Below are positions 43,744 through 53,171 of a DNA stretch of 64,000 nucleotides, piece after piece. The stretch's first letter is position 1; every line of letters starts with the position of its first letter. The stretch is from CAJCIT01 sp963771305 (GTDB lineage: Bacteria; Acidobacteriota; Terriglobia; Bryobacterales; Bryobacteraceae). The translations under genes and the position numbers were made by a program. The stretch is from NCBI GenBank assembly GCA_963771305.1, contig CAVYTS010000035.1:287889-351888 (forward strand), read 5' to 3'. A model generated the notes under the pieces. That model saw only the letters and a program-made list of their open reading frames with translations, was not told the DNA's origin and made no database searches.

Positions 43744-43890
43744 ATGAGCACAGCACTCTCCGCTCTTCCCGCCCCGCTGGATGCCGGGTTGGGCGGCGTG
43801 CTCCTCGCCAACATGCTCGAGGCGTGGCTCGCCAGCGACCCCCACTTCTGCACCACGGTGGAGGTAGTCGATGAACTCCAAGATTGCAGA
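43744..43890 (+). CDS. Possible small ORF between DUF6788-like gene and recombinase
   Basis: ATG at 43744, 10 bp after the previous stop; reads MSTALSALPAPLDAGLGGVL then LANMLEAWLASDPHFCTTVE. The frame stays open far into the recombinase gene, but only the part before 43871 is unique; the end given is nominal. The composition looks coding and the spacing suits an operon, but I recognise no family. It may be a shifted remnant of an accessory gene. Confidence 0.3.
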
Positions 43891-44283
43891 ACACCACCGC
43901 AGCAAGCCCGCCTATATTTATCTGCGGCAGTCGACGCCGGGGCAAGTGCGTCACCATCAGGAGAGCACCGAGCGGCAATATGCTCTCCGCGAGATGGCGC
44001 TGCAATTGGGTTGGAGCGAAGCCGCGATTCGCATCCTGGACCGGGACCTCGGCAAAACCGGCACGGAGATGACCAAGCGGGAGGACTTCAAGACTTTGGT
44101 GGCGGATGTCTCGATGGGCCAGGTGGGTGCAGTGTTTGCTTTGGAAGTCTCACGTTTGGCCCGCTCGAATCTCGACTGGCACCGACTGCTGGAGTTGTGC
44201 GCCCTCACTCACACGCTGGTCATCGACGAAGATGGCTGCTACGATCCAGCCGATTTCAACGACAGCTTATTGCTCGGGCTAAA
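43871..44283 (+). pseudogene. Large serine recombinase, 5' part (outer, interrupted gene)
   Basis: ATG at 43871. The resolvase catalytic domain begins with HRSKPAYIYLRQSTPGQVRH, where the serine of YLRQST is the nucleophile. ALQLGWSEAAIRILDRDLG, QVGAVFALEVSRLARSNLDW and DFNDSLLLGL follow. At 44283 a 2821-bp insertion interrupts the gene inside the codon for Lys in the GLKGTM motif. The 3' part resumes at 47105 in register: 413 + 1678 = 2091 nt, 697 codons including the stop. DUF6788-like gene upstream belongs to the same element. Confidence 0.9.
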
Positions 44284-44311
44284 TAGACCTGATTCACAAA
44301 GCACCCCTAGT

Positions 44312-46210
44312 TTAACTTTTCGGTTGATCAACAGCATTCGGAAGCACCGTGGCGGCAGAGTCCGCCCGCTTTCGGCCAGGTGCGATTCCATCACGACGGC
44401 AGATGTAACAGACTGTGTGGTAGGTGAAGCGGCGCCCGAAAGCAGTGCCGAAGCCGGCTCGATTGAGCTGGTCAGCGATCTCGGCGTAGCCGTATTTCCC
44501 GGCCAAGCGATGAATCCTGGCGACCGCTTCCTGCGGCGTTTTCAGAGACCACTCTCCCGGCATGGGTCGCTTCACGGTTGATCGTGTGATCACTCCGGAG
44601 CGCCAGCGAATTTGCATTTCGATCTCACCAGGAACACTAATTCCATCGAGTTGCACGGATTCAATCGCCATGCGCAACAGCCGTTTCCGATCTTGGTTAG
44701 TGGTGGTCTCCGCATGCCAGACCGCCGGTAGGTCGCCAGATAACTGGGTGATGGCGGCTCGCTCCTCGGTGGAAAGTCGCCACTGGGCTTCCTCCTCTGC
44801 CTGAGTAAAAGCCTTTTCCAGCTGGGCCGCCCGCTCTAACTTCTCATTCCACCGCCGCTCCAGCTCCGCTGCTACCAGACGGTTCGACGGGTCCACGGCA
44901 TCATATTGCCGTTCCGCCAGCCGCGCCTCGTAGCGCGCTTGTTCCAACTGCATGTTCTGCTGTCGTCGCCGAGCCATCAGATCCTGCTCGATCTGATCCA
45001 ATACCCGCACGGCCACTTGCAGGCTGGTGGGAGACGCCGCCTCCAAGAAGGCCTCGGCCACCGCCGCGTCTACAGGACGAGAGCTCATCGTCTGACACAC
45101 GCCGGAGTGGTCACCGTACTGGTAGCCCTGCTGACAGACATAGCTGGACGATCTGCCTTCTCTTCTGGCGCGATGCTGAACTGTCATCTTATGGCCGCAG
45201 ACGCCACAGACGGCAATCCCCTGCAGCATGGCATTGCCTTCTCGTTCCACTCCGCGGCTGCCTTCGCGGCTCCAGTTTTGCCGTAATCGCTCCTGGTTCT
45301 TCACGAATTCTCCCCACTCCAGGTAGGCGGGATGATGATCCAGCAAGTTCACCGGCCATTGTGCCACGGAAAGCAGATGCGGCAACGCTTTGCCGCTCTT
45401 CGAAGAGCGGCGCGGTCCGGAATAGTCCCAACGACCGAACACGTAAGCTCCGGTATAGGCTGGGTTGTGCAAGATGCGAACGACTGTACTCAGGGTAGCC
45501 GTTTTCCAGAGCAGCGAACCATACCCTTCGCGGCTGACGGCACGCGTCGGTAAATCCAATCCTTGCTGCCTCAGATCGCGTACCACCTTCCGAGCAACGC
45601 CATGGCGACGGAATAATTCGAACACATAGCCGAGCCGTTCACGTACTTTGCTATTGGGATCCAGTTCCCAACCCCCGTCCGGGCCCCTCACATACCCGGT
45701 CGGCAAAGCAAACTGCAACAGGCCCTTGCGCGCCTTATTCCAGCGGCCCTCGTACAAGCGAGTGCGCAACGTAAATAGTTCCGCCTCCGAAATTGTCCCT
45801 TTCACTCCGAGCAAAAGACGATCATTCGGCTCGCGAGGACTATACACCGCTGTCTCGTCGCCTATCAAGGTGTCACTGATTCCGCAGATCTCGATCAGCC
45901 GATACCAATCGCTGTTGTTACGTGCCAGTCGGGAAGCTTCCAACATCAGCACCAGTCCGACCTTTCCCATTCCCACTTCTGAAACCAGTCGTTGGAATCC
46001 CGTGCGATGGGCCGAACTGCTGCCCGTACGGCCTTGATCTTCATCGATGACTTCCACTCCGCTGGCTGGCCAACCCAGCTCAATCGCCCGTTCCCGCAGA
46101 TGATACTGGCGCTCGGTGCTTTCTCGATGTTCGATCACCTGCATCGGCGTCGATTGCCGAACATAGACGTAAGCCGTTCGTTCCTGATGGGTGCTTTGAA
46201 TCTTGACCAT
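44312..46210 (-). CDS. Large serine recombinase (inner element)
   Basis: 632 aa from ATG at 46210, whose first base is the last base of the upstream ORF's stop (TGATG coupling). Catalytic domain: TAYVYVRQSTPMQVIEHRES (nucleophilic Ser in RQS), MGKVGLVLMLEASRLARNN and LLLGVKGTISEAELFTLRTR. The recombinase domain (RHGVARKVVRDLRQ, VVRILHNPAYTGAYVFGRWD), a zinc ribbon (AVCGVCGHKM plus later Cys in SYVCQQG) and a long coiled coil (ARRRQQNMQLEQARYEARLA) follow. The C-terminus is helix-turn-helix-like. It likely catalysed its own insertion at 44283. Confidence 0.93.
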   Translation of the reverse strand: MVKIQSTHQERTAYVYVRQSTPMQVIEHRESTERQYHLRERAIELGWPASGVEVIDEDQGRTGSSSAHRTGFQRLVSEVGMGKVGLVLMLEASRLARNNSDWYRLIEICGISDTLIGDETAVYSPREPNDRLLLGVKGTISEAELFTLRTRLYEGRWNKARKGLLQFALPTGYVRGPDGGWELDPNSKVRERLGYVFELFRRHGVARKVVRDLRQQGLDLPTRAVSREGYGSLLWKTATLSTVVRILHNPAYTGAYVFGRWDYSGPRRSSKSGKALPHLLSVAQWPVNLLDHHPAYLEWGEFVKNQERLRQNWSREGSRGVEREGNAMLQGIAVCGVCGHKMTVQHRARREGRSSSYVCQQGYQYGDHSGVCQTMSSRPVDAAVAEAFLEAASPTSLQVAVRVLDQIEQDLMARRRQQNMQLEQARYEARLAERQYDAVDPSNRLVAAELERRWNEKLERAAQLEKAFTQAEEEAQWRLSTEERAAITQLSGDLPAVWHAETTTNQDRKRLLRMAIESVQLDGISVPGEIEMQIRWRSGVITRSTVKRPMPGEWSLKTPQEAVARIHRLAGKYGYAEIADQLNRAGFGTAFGRRFTYHTVCYICRRDGIAPGRKRADSAATVLPNAVDQPKS

Positions 46211-46710
46211 CAGCAGCACCTTCCCACCGAAGTGGCTCGCTGTACCGTGCGCCGTGCCAGTTCTGTCAGCAGCGTTTCGAATGGCTGGCGGACCGCCCCA
46301 GCACCTCCCACTTCAGCGACTGTCAGAGGCCCTTTGAGGGGCACGGGGGGCTTGGTTCGAGCGCTTGGTGCGACTACCGATCGGCCGCCCAAGCTCGCTC
46401 GCACTTGTCGCAACACCAGGTCGGCATAGAAGCCATTCGCATCCGGCCATTCGATCGAAGGCAGTGGGCCGAGGGTCTCCCTCTTGGGATCGGCTACAGC
46501 CTTTGCGCGAGAGGTCTGCCGTAGAACTGCCCTGTTTCGTGGGTGATCACGATGCCTCCAGTGCTCTTTCCGCCCACCCGGAGACTCCTGGTGAATCTCA
46601 GCCCACTCCGGACCCGTCGGCCGCACCACTCTGATCGCGGGGTTGTGCTGTTGTCCCATCGCCAAAGTCACGTCCGCTAGCTTTTGGCGCGGTTCGAAGA
46701 TTTCTGGCAT
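46210..46710 (-). CDS. Accessory ORF coupled to the inner recombinase
   Basis: 166 aa from ATG at 46710; TTG at 46782 in frame would add 24 residues. The sequence contains KLADVTLAMGQQHNPAIRVV and HWRHRDHPRNRAVLRQTSRA; I recognise no domain. The stop overlaps the recombinase start by one base, which argues for a real, translated gene. TTGACA at 46777-46782 (minus strand) with TATCTT about 16 bp downstream could be a promoter, which would favour the shorter start. Unknown function, possibly a recombination directionality factor. Confidence 0.5.
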   Translation of the reverse strand: MPEIFEPRQKLADVTLAMGQQHNPAIRVVRPTGPEWAEIHQESPGGRKEHWRHRDHPRNRAVLRQTSRAKAVADPKRETLGPLPSIEWPDANGFYADLVLRQVRASLGGRSVVAPSARTKPPVPLKGPLTVAEVGGAGAVRQPFETLLTELARRTVQRATSVGRCC

Positions 46711-46788
46711 CTGCAAATACCGCGACTCGACACCAGCAAGCGCTATCTGCTTGAAAGATATGATAAAACATTTCTTTGTCAAAATGTT

Positions 46789-47007
46789 CTACCCCTTCCC
46801 TGACGCCCGCTTGGTCTCGCCAACAAAGCGTAGCAAGTCTCTCAGCGCGGGTGCCAACAACAGAACCGCAGATCTGTCGCTCGAAGCACTATCATCGATC
46901 ACTGGTCTCAGCAGATTCGTCCAGCCCCAGGGGATGGACAGCATAAAACCACGGTTCAATCGCAGCAGTACCCACGGCGTTTGTTGACGCCAAAAGACTC
47001 GACGCAC
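46789..47007 (-). CDS. DUF5372-like small protein
   Basis: 72 aa, GTG start. RGFMLSIPWGWTNLLRPV and LLLAPALRDLLRFVGETK recall the second half of DUF5372 proteins, which commonly accompany serine recombinases in such elements (there the sequence is of the form G-R-L-R-S-x-P-x-x-W-T). The N-terminal half of the usual family is missing or diverged. Function unknown. Confidence 0.45.
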   Translation of the reverse strand: MRRVFWRQQTPWVLLRLNRGFMLSIPWGWTNLLRPVIDDSASSDRSAVLLLAPALRDLLRFVGETKRASGKG

Positions 47008-47104
47008 ACGTCCTGACTCACCGCAGTGAGCGCAATCCTCCGCGACAATCGTGAGCGCGCACCCACGAAGTGCAACATACGGTGCAGTCTGTTCTGTGTA
47101 TAAA

Positions 47105-48782
47105 GGGCACCATGGCTCACGCGGAACTTCATTTCTTGCGCGCGCGCCTCCAGGGCGGTAAGCTCAACAAAGCCAAGAAAGGGGAGCTGCGCTTCCCACT
47201 GCCCGTCGGTTATAGCTACGACGAACAAGGTCGCATCGCTCTGGATCCGGATGCAGAAGTGCAGGGAGCGGTGGCCCTCGTATTTCGCCTCTTTCGCGAA
47301 ACCGGCAGCGCCTATGCCGTGATGAAGCGATTTGTAGCAGGCGCTCTCCGCTTTCCCAAACGGGCTTATGGTGGCGCCTGGGATGGCAAGATTATATGGG
47401 GCCGGCTGAGTCACGGCCGCGTGCTGGCCCTGCTCAAAAATCCATCCTATGCTGGGATGTACGTTTTTGGCCGTTATCGATATGGCCGCGAGATCAGCCC
47501 GCAGGGCGACGTCCGCCATCGGATGCACGCGGTCGCGATGCCGGAGTGGCGCGTTAGCTTGCAACAGCATCACCAGGGATATATCAGTTTGGAAGAGTTT
47601 CTTGAAAATCAACAGCGCTTAGAGAAGAACCGCACCAATGGAGAGGAGATGCTGCTGAGCGGCGCGGCGCGCGAAGGCTTGGCTTTACTACCAGGGCTGC
47701 TGTTGTGCGGCCACTGCGGGCGTGCCCTGACGGTTCGCTATACCGGCAACGGTGGCATTTATCCAACTTATCTATGCAACTGGTTACGCCGTGAAGGCTT
47801 GGCGACCAAAGATTGCGTGAGCTTTCGCTGTGACCTGCTGGACGCCGCGATCGCCGAACAAGTGTTGCAGGCACTCCAACCCGCCGAGTTACAACTCGCC
47901 CTGGCGGCCTTGCGCGAGCTGGAATCACGTGATCAGACGATCTTACGCCAATGGCAGATGCGCCTAGAGCGCGCCCAGTATGAAGCCGCCCTGGCCGAGC
48001 GGCGCTACAAGGAAGTCGATCCCGCCAATCGTCTGGTAGCAGGCACACTAGAACGTCACTGGAATGAGGCGTTGCTTCACTGGGAAGATGTTAAAAAGCA
48101 AGCCGCCGAGGTGCAGCGGCAAGACGCCCGTGTCGCTACCCCCGAGCAAAAAGCGAAAGTTCTGGCGCTAGCCCGAGACTTACCGCGTTTGTGGCATGCC
48201 CCCTCCACTCAGGCTAAGGATCGCAAGCGCATGCTGCGGCTGCTCATCAAGGATGTTACGGTTGCCAGACCACCCAATGAAAAGAGGCTTTCGGTTCACA
48301 TCCGTTGGCAGGGCGGCGCCTGCAGCGATCTCTCGGTCCCGCTGCCGCCCAGCGTTGCCGACCAAGTCAGATATCCAACTGCGGTTGTCGATCGGGTCCG
48401 CGATCTGGCTCGCACATTGCCCGATGCGCAGATCGCGGCACTCTTCAATCGAAACAAATTTTTGAGTGCCACGAGTAGGCCATTTACGACGAAAATGATC
48501 CAGTGGATTCGGCGGCGTCATAAGATAGCGCCGGCCGTGCTTCGCAAGCCCGAGGAGTTAACCGTTCAACAAGTGGCCACCGACTTCGCCGTTAGTGATC
48601 ACGTCGTCTACTACTGGATCGCGCATGGCTTGATCCAGGCGCGCCGAACGAGCTCAGGAAGTCCTTATTGGATTACACTCAGCCCGACAGACGAACAACG
48701 CCTTCGCGATTGGGCGCGCAACTCAAGCAGAATCCAGAATGGCACCGTATCCTTAGACGCGCCTGGCGGAGGTGCATTATGA
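47105..48782 (+). pseudogene. Large serine recombinase, 3' part (outer gene)
   Basis: Continues the gene from 44283: KGTMAHAELHFLRARLQGG and KLNKAKKGELRFPLPVGYSY, then the recombinase domain (AVMKRFVAGALRFPKRAYGG, LLKNPSYAGMYVFGRYRYGR), a zinc ribbon (LLLCGHCGRALTVRY, YLCNWLRR, CVSFRC), a coiled coil (QMRLERAQYEAALAERRYKE) and a C-terminal helix-turn-helix (ELTVQQVATDFAVSDHVVYY). Intact from 47105 to the stop, so the outer recombinase would be functional if the insert were removed. The stop is adjacent to the truncated maturase gene on the other strand. Confidence 0.9.
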
Positions 48783-49112
48783 AACCACCGTCGGGATTCC
48801 CAACGTGCGAAACTCGCCTGGCTTACCCGCCTTCGGGATTTGCACCTGCCGCACCGGTTGAGGCCGATAGACATCCTCCGTCAGTTCGCTTTGCAACCGA
48901 TCCAACTGCTGATCCAGTTGCGCGGCGAATCCGTCCAGACTTTGCCCGTCCACTCCTCCACTGCCCCGGTTGGCCTTTACCATCTCCCAGGCCATCTCCA
49001 AGTTCTTCCGCTGATACACCTTGTCCATTAATGAATGGACCTTCTTTGCACCCGTCGGGTTGATCCAGTCCGCCAGTCTCCTCGGACGAGAATGTACGGG
49101 TATTTCACTCAT
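48777..49112 (-). pseudogene. Group II intron reverse transcriptase/maturase, N-terminal fragment
   Basis: 111 aa. The known N-terminus of LtrA-type proteins is clear: PRRLADWINPTGAKKVHSLM, DKVYQRKNLEMAWEMVKANR, GSGGVDGQSLDGF and the RT block 1 RPQPVRQVQIPKAGKPGEFR with TLGIPTV. The homology stops at GIPTVV, where DRV-x-QQA should follow; catalytic blocks (YADD) are absent. The end coincides with the 3' end of the outer serine recombinase, so the maturase was cut off there. No other half was found in the window. Confidence 0.88.
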
Positions 49113-49806
49113 GGAACTGATCCACCTCCCCGCCCTTACTCATCTGGTTTTCTTTCTCTTCCCAACCGCCTTCGCCGGCTGCCTTCCCCGGCCCACCTCC
49201 GCCGCCGATTGCTCGGTCACGCGGCTTTCACCGCGCTTCAGGTACCATACAGCCGTCCGACTACTGACAGCGCGTCGCTCGCCCCTTCGCTTTCGCTTAT
49301 AGGTCTGCTTACTCCGGTGCCACCCGGAGACCCTGCCAGTCCTCCTGAGGTCACGCCTTGCTCTTCTGTACCGTGCCATCCGCAAACACCTTGGTGCGGC
49401 GGGTGAATGAGTAACGCCTTCGCCTCCATAATGCAGGCTCGACCTTGCCCCGCCTTTGGCCGACCGGTTCATCTTTGGGGCAGCCCCCATCGATTACGGC
49501 CCGGTACTTCTCCTCATGCCCTTCGGATTCCACCTCGCGGTGGACACCCTGCCCTCCGGAGTCCTGCGAAATGGTGGCTCCAGGTCCGCCTTGTTCTGTT
49601 TCCGGCTTTCGCTTTCGTGCCCGTGTAGACGTCTCCATACCTTCCTTCCTTCTCCGGCCCGCGAGGCATTACCCCCGCGTTCGGATATGGCGCTCCTCAT
49701 TCGAGCGCCAGAGGGACTTCAACCCTCCTGAACAATGCGCTGCTCAGCGCACATTACGCCGCTGTACGACTCCCCGTCACCGTGCATGTGAGTCTTATGG
49801 CTCATC
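49113..49806 (-). ncRNA. Probable 5' domains of a group II intron, upstream of the maturase
   Basis: About 700 bp of non-coding DNA precede the maturase on its strand, the usual distance for domains I-III. A GUGCG pentamer (minus strand, about 49757-49761) fits the 5' intron consensus GUGYG, and is followed by GTTCAGGAGGGTTGAAGTCC and other short pairing segments of the type seen in domain I. A further sequence at about 49765-49806, GAGCCATAAGACTCACATGC on the minus strand, resembles part of a domain V and might be from an earlier tandem intron. No fold was computed; boundaries are uncertain. Confidence 0.4.
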
Positions 49807-50495
49807 GCTTTCTCCCACCGGTCCGCTGCTCTTCAGCCACGGACAGTGACTGGGTCTCTCGGTTCTCGCGCCTGGAGTTTCTATGCGTGCATGGGGTCTC
49901 TGACTCCGCAGGGCCGCGACGCACTCGCGCTATCGCACCTCGCGTTTTTGCATTCCGGCTAGCAGGACACCGTCTGCTCCCTGACTCGCAGATTTCGGAG
50001 CTCAATACCCCGCCCACATATACCCCTGTCCAACGCTTCAAGTGCAGCCTCACGACTGCCCTCGCATGGCTCGGGGCCAGGTTGGTTCGCTATTCCTTTT
50101 CCTGTATGAAACTTTCATTCACTACTCCAGGCCGGTTTATCCCGACGCTATCCCTGCTGCTTTGCTTGCTCTCCTTGTCGGAGCAGACCGGATTCTCACC
50201 CAGCCCACGAGAACGTTTACTTCCGGGCTTCCGACGGTTTGGTCACCCGCCCCGTCGCCGGATATATCTACAGTGCCAACTGGGAAATTTGCACCGGCAG
50301 GGCTTTCACCTGCTAGATCAACAACTAGCGTCACTGCACCATCTGCCACAACCTGTCGCCAGCGACAGTAGGCCGGGGGGCAATTACCTGTTTCACTCTA
50401 TGGAGACAGTTTAGGTCTGAGATCAACTGACCTTGCGACCCGCTCATCGAAACGTCCCCTGGGCCCGCTTGAGTCGCGACCAAAGGAGATAGTGT
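49807..50495. other. Non-coding stretch between intron remnant and arylsulfatase
   Basis: The frame 49782-50414 (+) is open but has no recognisable domain, no ribosome-binding site and looks like translated structured RNA or intron DNA. It may be part of the same group II intron complex (minus strand). A hairpin repeat is at 50347-50369. Confidence 0.4.
50347..50369. repeat. REP-like hairpin, copy 1
   Basis: CACAACCTGTCGC-CA-GCGACAGT (stem CTGTCGC/GCGACAG). The same 23-nt sequence with two differences occurs at 60555-60577. Confidence 0.6.
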
Positions 50496-53171
50496 ATGAG
50501 ATTCACTGCGGATAGTAGATCAGCAGCTGGAGCGATTGCGCTGGCAACTGCGTTTTTCCTCGCCCTGCCGGCTCCGGCCCAGCAAGTCTATGGCACGCCG
50601 GGCTCTCCCAGCGCCACCGTGACGATTGACGGGAAACAGCTCCCGCCGCCGCCGATGAAGTTCGGCGGGGTGATCAAAGAGACCGCCAAGGATTCAACGC
50701 CCTACTGGCCCCCGCGCGTGGTGCCCCCGAAAGGTGCCCCCAACGTGCTCCTCATCATGACCGATGACCAAGGCTATGGCGTGCCCGGGACATTTGGCGG
50801 TGTCATCCCGACGCCGAACTTGGATCGCATCGCCAAGAATGGGCTGCGCTACACGCAGTTCCACTCCACGTCGCTTTGTTCGCCGACGCGCGCGGCGCTG
50901 ATCACGGGCCGCAACCATCACTCGGTGGGCTTCGGCGTCATCGGAGAACTGTCCACGGGCTATCCCGGCTATGACTCCGTCATCGGCCCGGAGAGCGCGA
51001 CAGTCGGCGAGATCCTCAAGGAGAACGGATTTGCCACCTCGTGGTTTGGGAAGAACCACAACACGCCGGGCTTTACGTACAGCAGCGTGGCTGGCCCGTT
51101 CGACCAATGGCCAGTTGGCATGGGCTTTCAATATTTCTATGGATTCCTGGGTGGCGAGACGGACCAGTGGCAGCCCTACCTGTTTCGCAATACGACTCAG
51201 GTCTTTCCATGGGTCGGCAAGAAAGGCTATAACCTTACCACCGATATGGCCGACGAAGCCATCCGGTACATGCGGGATCTGAATGCGGCTGCTCCCGATA
51301 AGCCGTTCTTCGTCTACTACGTGCCTGGCGGGAGCCATTCGCCGCACCAACCGACACAGGAGTGGATCGACAAATTCAAGGGCAAGTTCGACATGGGCTG
51401 GAATGCTATGCGGGACCAGATCTTTGCCAACCAGAAGCGGCTCGGCGTCATTCCCGCAAATACCCAACTCACCCCTTGGCCAGATAGCCTCCCGAAGTGG
51501 GACTCGCTTGGTCCGCTGGAAAAGAAGATGTATGCCCGAGAGGCGGAAGTGTATGCCGCTTACACCGCCTATACCGACTATGAGATTGGCCGCGTGATCC
51601 AAAACGTCGAGGACATGGGCAAACTCGACAACACGCTGATCATTTACATCGATGGCGACAACGGCACCAGCCCGGAAGGTAGCCTGTATGGCACGTTCAA
51701 CCAGATGACCGCCTACAACGGCATTCTGAACCCGCCGGCCGTGAATGCCGTCAAGGCGTTCAATGTATTGCACTACAACGACTGGGGCTCGGACAAAACT
51801 TACCCGCATATGGCAGTGGGTTGGACCTGGGCGTTTGACACACCCTTTAAGTGGACTAAGCAGGTGGCCTCGCACTTCGGTGGAACCCGGCAGGGCTTGG
51901 CTATCTCCTGGCCCGGCCACATTAAAGACGTGGGCGGCGTTCGCACCCAGTTCCACCACATCATCGACATCGTGCCCACAATCCTGGAAGCGACCGGTGT
52001 CCAGGCGCCCGACATGGTCAACGGCATCAAACAGAAGCCGATTGAAGGCGTGAGCATGCTCTACACGTTCGACCAGGCAAATGCCAATGCGCCGTCGAAA
52101 CGCGATACACAGTACTTTGAGATGGTCGGCAACCGCGCCATCTATCACGACGGTTGGATTGCGTCGACGACCCCGCCCTCCCCACCCTGGGAACTGGGAA
52201 CAGGCACGATGCCGCCCCTCCCCGACTACCATTGGGAGCTCTACAACATCACCGAGGATTACTCGCAGTACAACGACCTGGCAGCCAGCAACCCCGACAA
52301 GTTGAAGGAGTTGCAGACGCTGTTCTCGACGGAAGCGGCGAAGTATCAGGTTTTTCCGTTAGACAACTCCGGCTTCGTGCGTTTGTTAACGCAACGGCCG
52401 AGCGCCGTTTCCGGGAAGACCGACTTCACTTATGTGGGCGAGAACTCGGGCATTCCGGTCGGAAATGCTCCCAGCATTTTGGATAAAGACTACACCATCA
52501 CCGCTGAAGTGACGATTCCGTCAGGCGGCGCTGAAGGGATGATCGCGACGCTGGGTGGACGCTTCGGCGGCTACGCGCTCTTCCTGAGCCACAGCTTCAA
52601 CTGGTGGTTCAAGGGCCAGCTGTTCAAATGGCTCGGGTTTGGAGCGATCGCGCTGGGATTGCTGCTGATTGCGTTTGGTAGAAATTCGCGCTGGACGTCG
52701 CGGACTGGCTATTCCTTGCTGGTACTCGCCGCGCTTTGGGTCGTTGCCATCTTTGCAACTGGCCTATTCGGGATCGGCAAGAGCAGGCCGGTGTTCATTT
52801 ACAACATGCTGGATCTGGAGCGCTTCCGCTGGGAAGGGCTGAGCGGGCTCAGTGAGGGCAAGCACACCATCGTATTCGACTTCAAATATGACGGCCCCGG
52901 CCCGGGCAAGGGAGGCACGGGCGTGCTCTCCGTCGACGGCAAGGAAGTGGCGAAGAAGACGATTGAGCATACGATTCCGTTGCTAATGGCGATTGACGAG
53001 ACGTTCGACGTTGGGGTTGATACGCGAACGGCGGTCGACGATCTCGCGTATGAGCTTCCGTTTCGGTTTAGCGGGACCATCGACAAGCTGAACTATAAGC
53101 TCGGGCCGGAGCAAATGACGGCGGAGGACAAACGGAAGGCGGCGATGATGCTGGCGGCCGCCAAGGACTAG
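50496..53171 (+). CDS. Arylsulfatase (sulfatase family) with an inserted membrane hairpin
   Basis: 891 aa, AAAGGAG 8 nt before the ATG. The signal peptide covers about residues 1-29 (ending PAPAQQ). The alkaline-phosphatase-like sulfatase domain has NVLLIMTDDQGYG, the formylglycine site C128-S-P-T-R with LITGRN, and later metal-binding IYIDGDNGTSPEGS and HFGGTRQGLAISWPGHI. The C-terminal LamG-like part (GGRFGGYALFL ... PVFIYNMLDLERFRWEG) is interrupted at about 697-763 by two membrane helices (FGAIALGLLLIAF and LLVLAALWVVAIFATGLFG), absent in arylsulfatases I know. It would hydrolyse sulfate esters in the periplasm. An activating enzyme (FGE or anSME) is not in the window. Confidence 0.93.
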   Translation: MRFTADSRSAAGAIALATAFFLALPAPAQQVYGTPGSPSATVTIDGKQLPPPPMKFGGVIKETAKDSTPYWPPRVVPPKGAPNVLLIMTDDQGYGVPGTFGGVIPTPNLDRIAKNGLRYTQFHSTSLCSPTRAALITGRNHHSVGFGVIGELSTGYPGYDSVIGPESATVGEILKENGFATSWFGKNHNTPGFTYSSVAGPFDQWPVGMGFQYFYGFLGGETDQWQPYLFRNTTQVFPWVGKKGYNLTTDMADEAIRYMRDLNAAAPDKPFFVYYVPGGSHSPHQPTQEWIDKFKGKFDMGWNAMRDQIFANQKRLGVIPANTQLTPWPDSLPKWDSLGPLEKKMYAREAEVYAAYTAYTDYEIGRVIQNVEDMGKLDNTLIIYIDGDNGTSPEGSLYGTFNQMTAYNGILNPPAVNAVKAFNVLHYNDWGSDKTYPHMAVGWTWAFDTPFKWTKQVASHFGGTRQGLAISWPGHIKDVGGVRTQFHHIIDIVPTILEATGVQAPDMVNGIKQKPIEGVSMLYTFDQANANAPSKRDTQYFEMVGNRAIYHDGWIASTTPPSPPWELGTGTMPPLPDYHWELYNITEDYSQYNDLAASNPDKLKELQTLFSTEAAKYQVFPLDNSGFVRLLTQRPSAVSGKTDFTYVGENSGIPVGNAPSILDKDYTITAEVTIPSGGAEGMIATLGGRFGGYALFLSHSFNWWFKGQLFKWLGFGAIALGLLLIAFGRNSRWTSRTGYSLLVLAALWVVAIFATGLFGIGKSRPVFIYNMLDLERFRWEGLSGLSEGKHTIVFDFKYDGPGPGKGGTGVLSVDGKEVAKKTIEHTIPLLMAIDETFDVGVDTRTAVDDLAYELPFRFSGTIDKLNYKLGPEQMTAEDKRKAAMMLAAAKD

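Larger units (their letters stand above)
44284..47104. mobile_element. Serine-recombinase element inserted in another serine recombinase gene
   Basis: 2821 bp. The tetranucleotide TAAA is present at both junctions (44280-44283 and 47101-47104), so one copy is the target and the other comes with the insertion. Excision between them rebuilds the outer gene without a frame change. The element holds three genes on the minus strand: a DUF5372-like small gene, an accessory ORF and a recombinase. No long terminal inverted repeats were found, as expected for serine-recombinase integration with a short core. Confidence 0.85.

Noticed and set aside
46777..46782. TTG start (TTGACA) for the accessory ORF of the inner element
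   Set aside because: TTGACA with TATCTT about 16 bp on looks more like a promoter; the ATG at 46710 was preferred, though without proof.
49782..50414. 210-codon plus-strand frame
   Set aside because: Composition (many Arg, Ser, Pro, Leu) and the lack of a start signal suggest translated non-coding or intron DNA.
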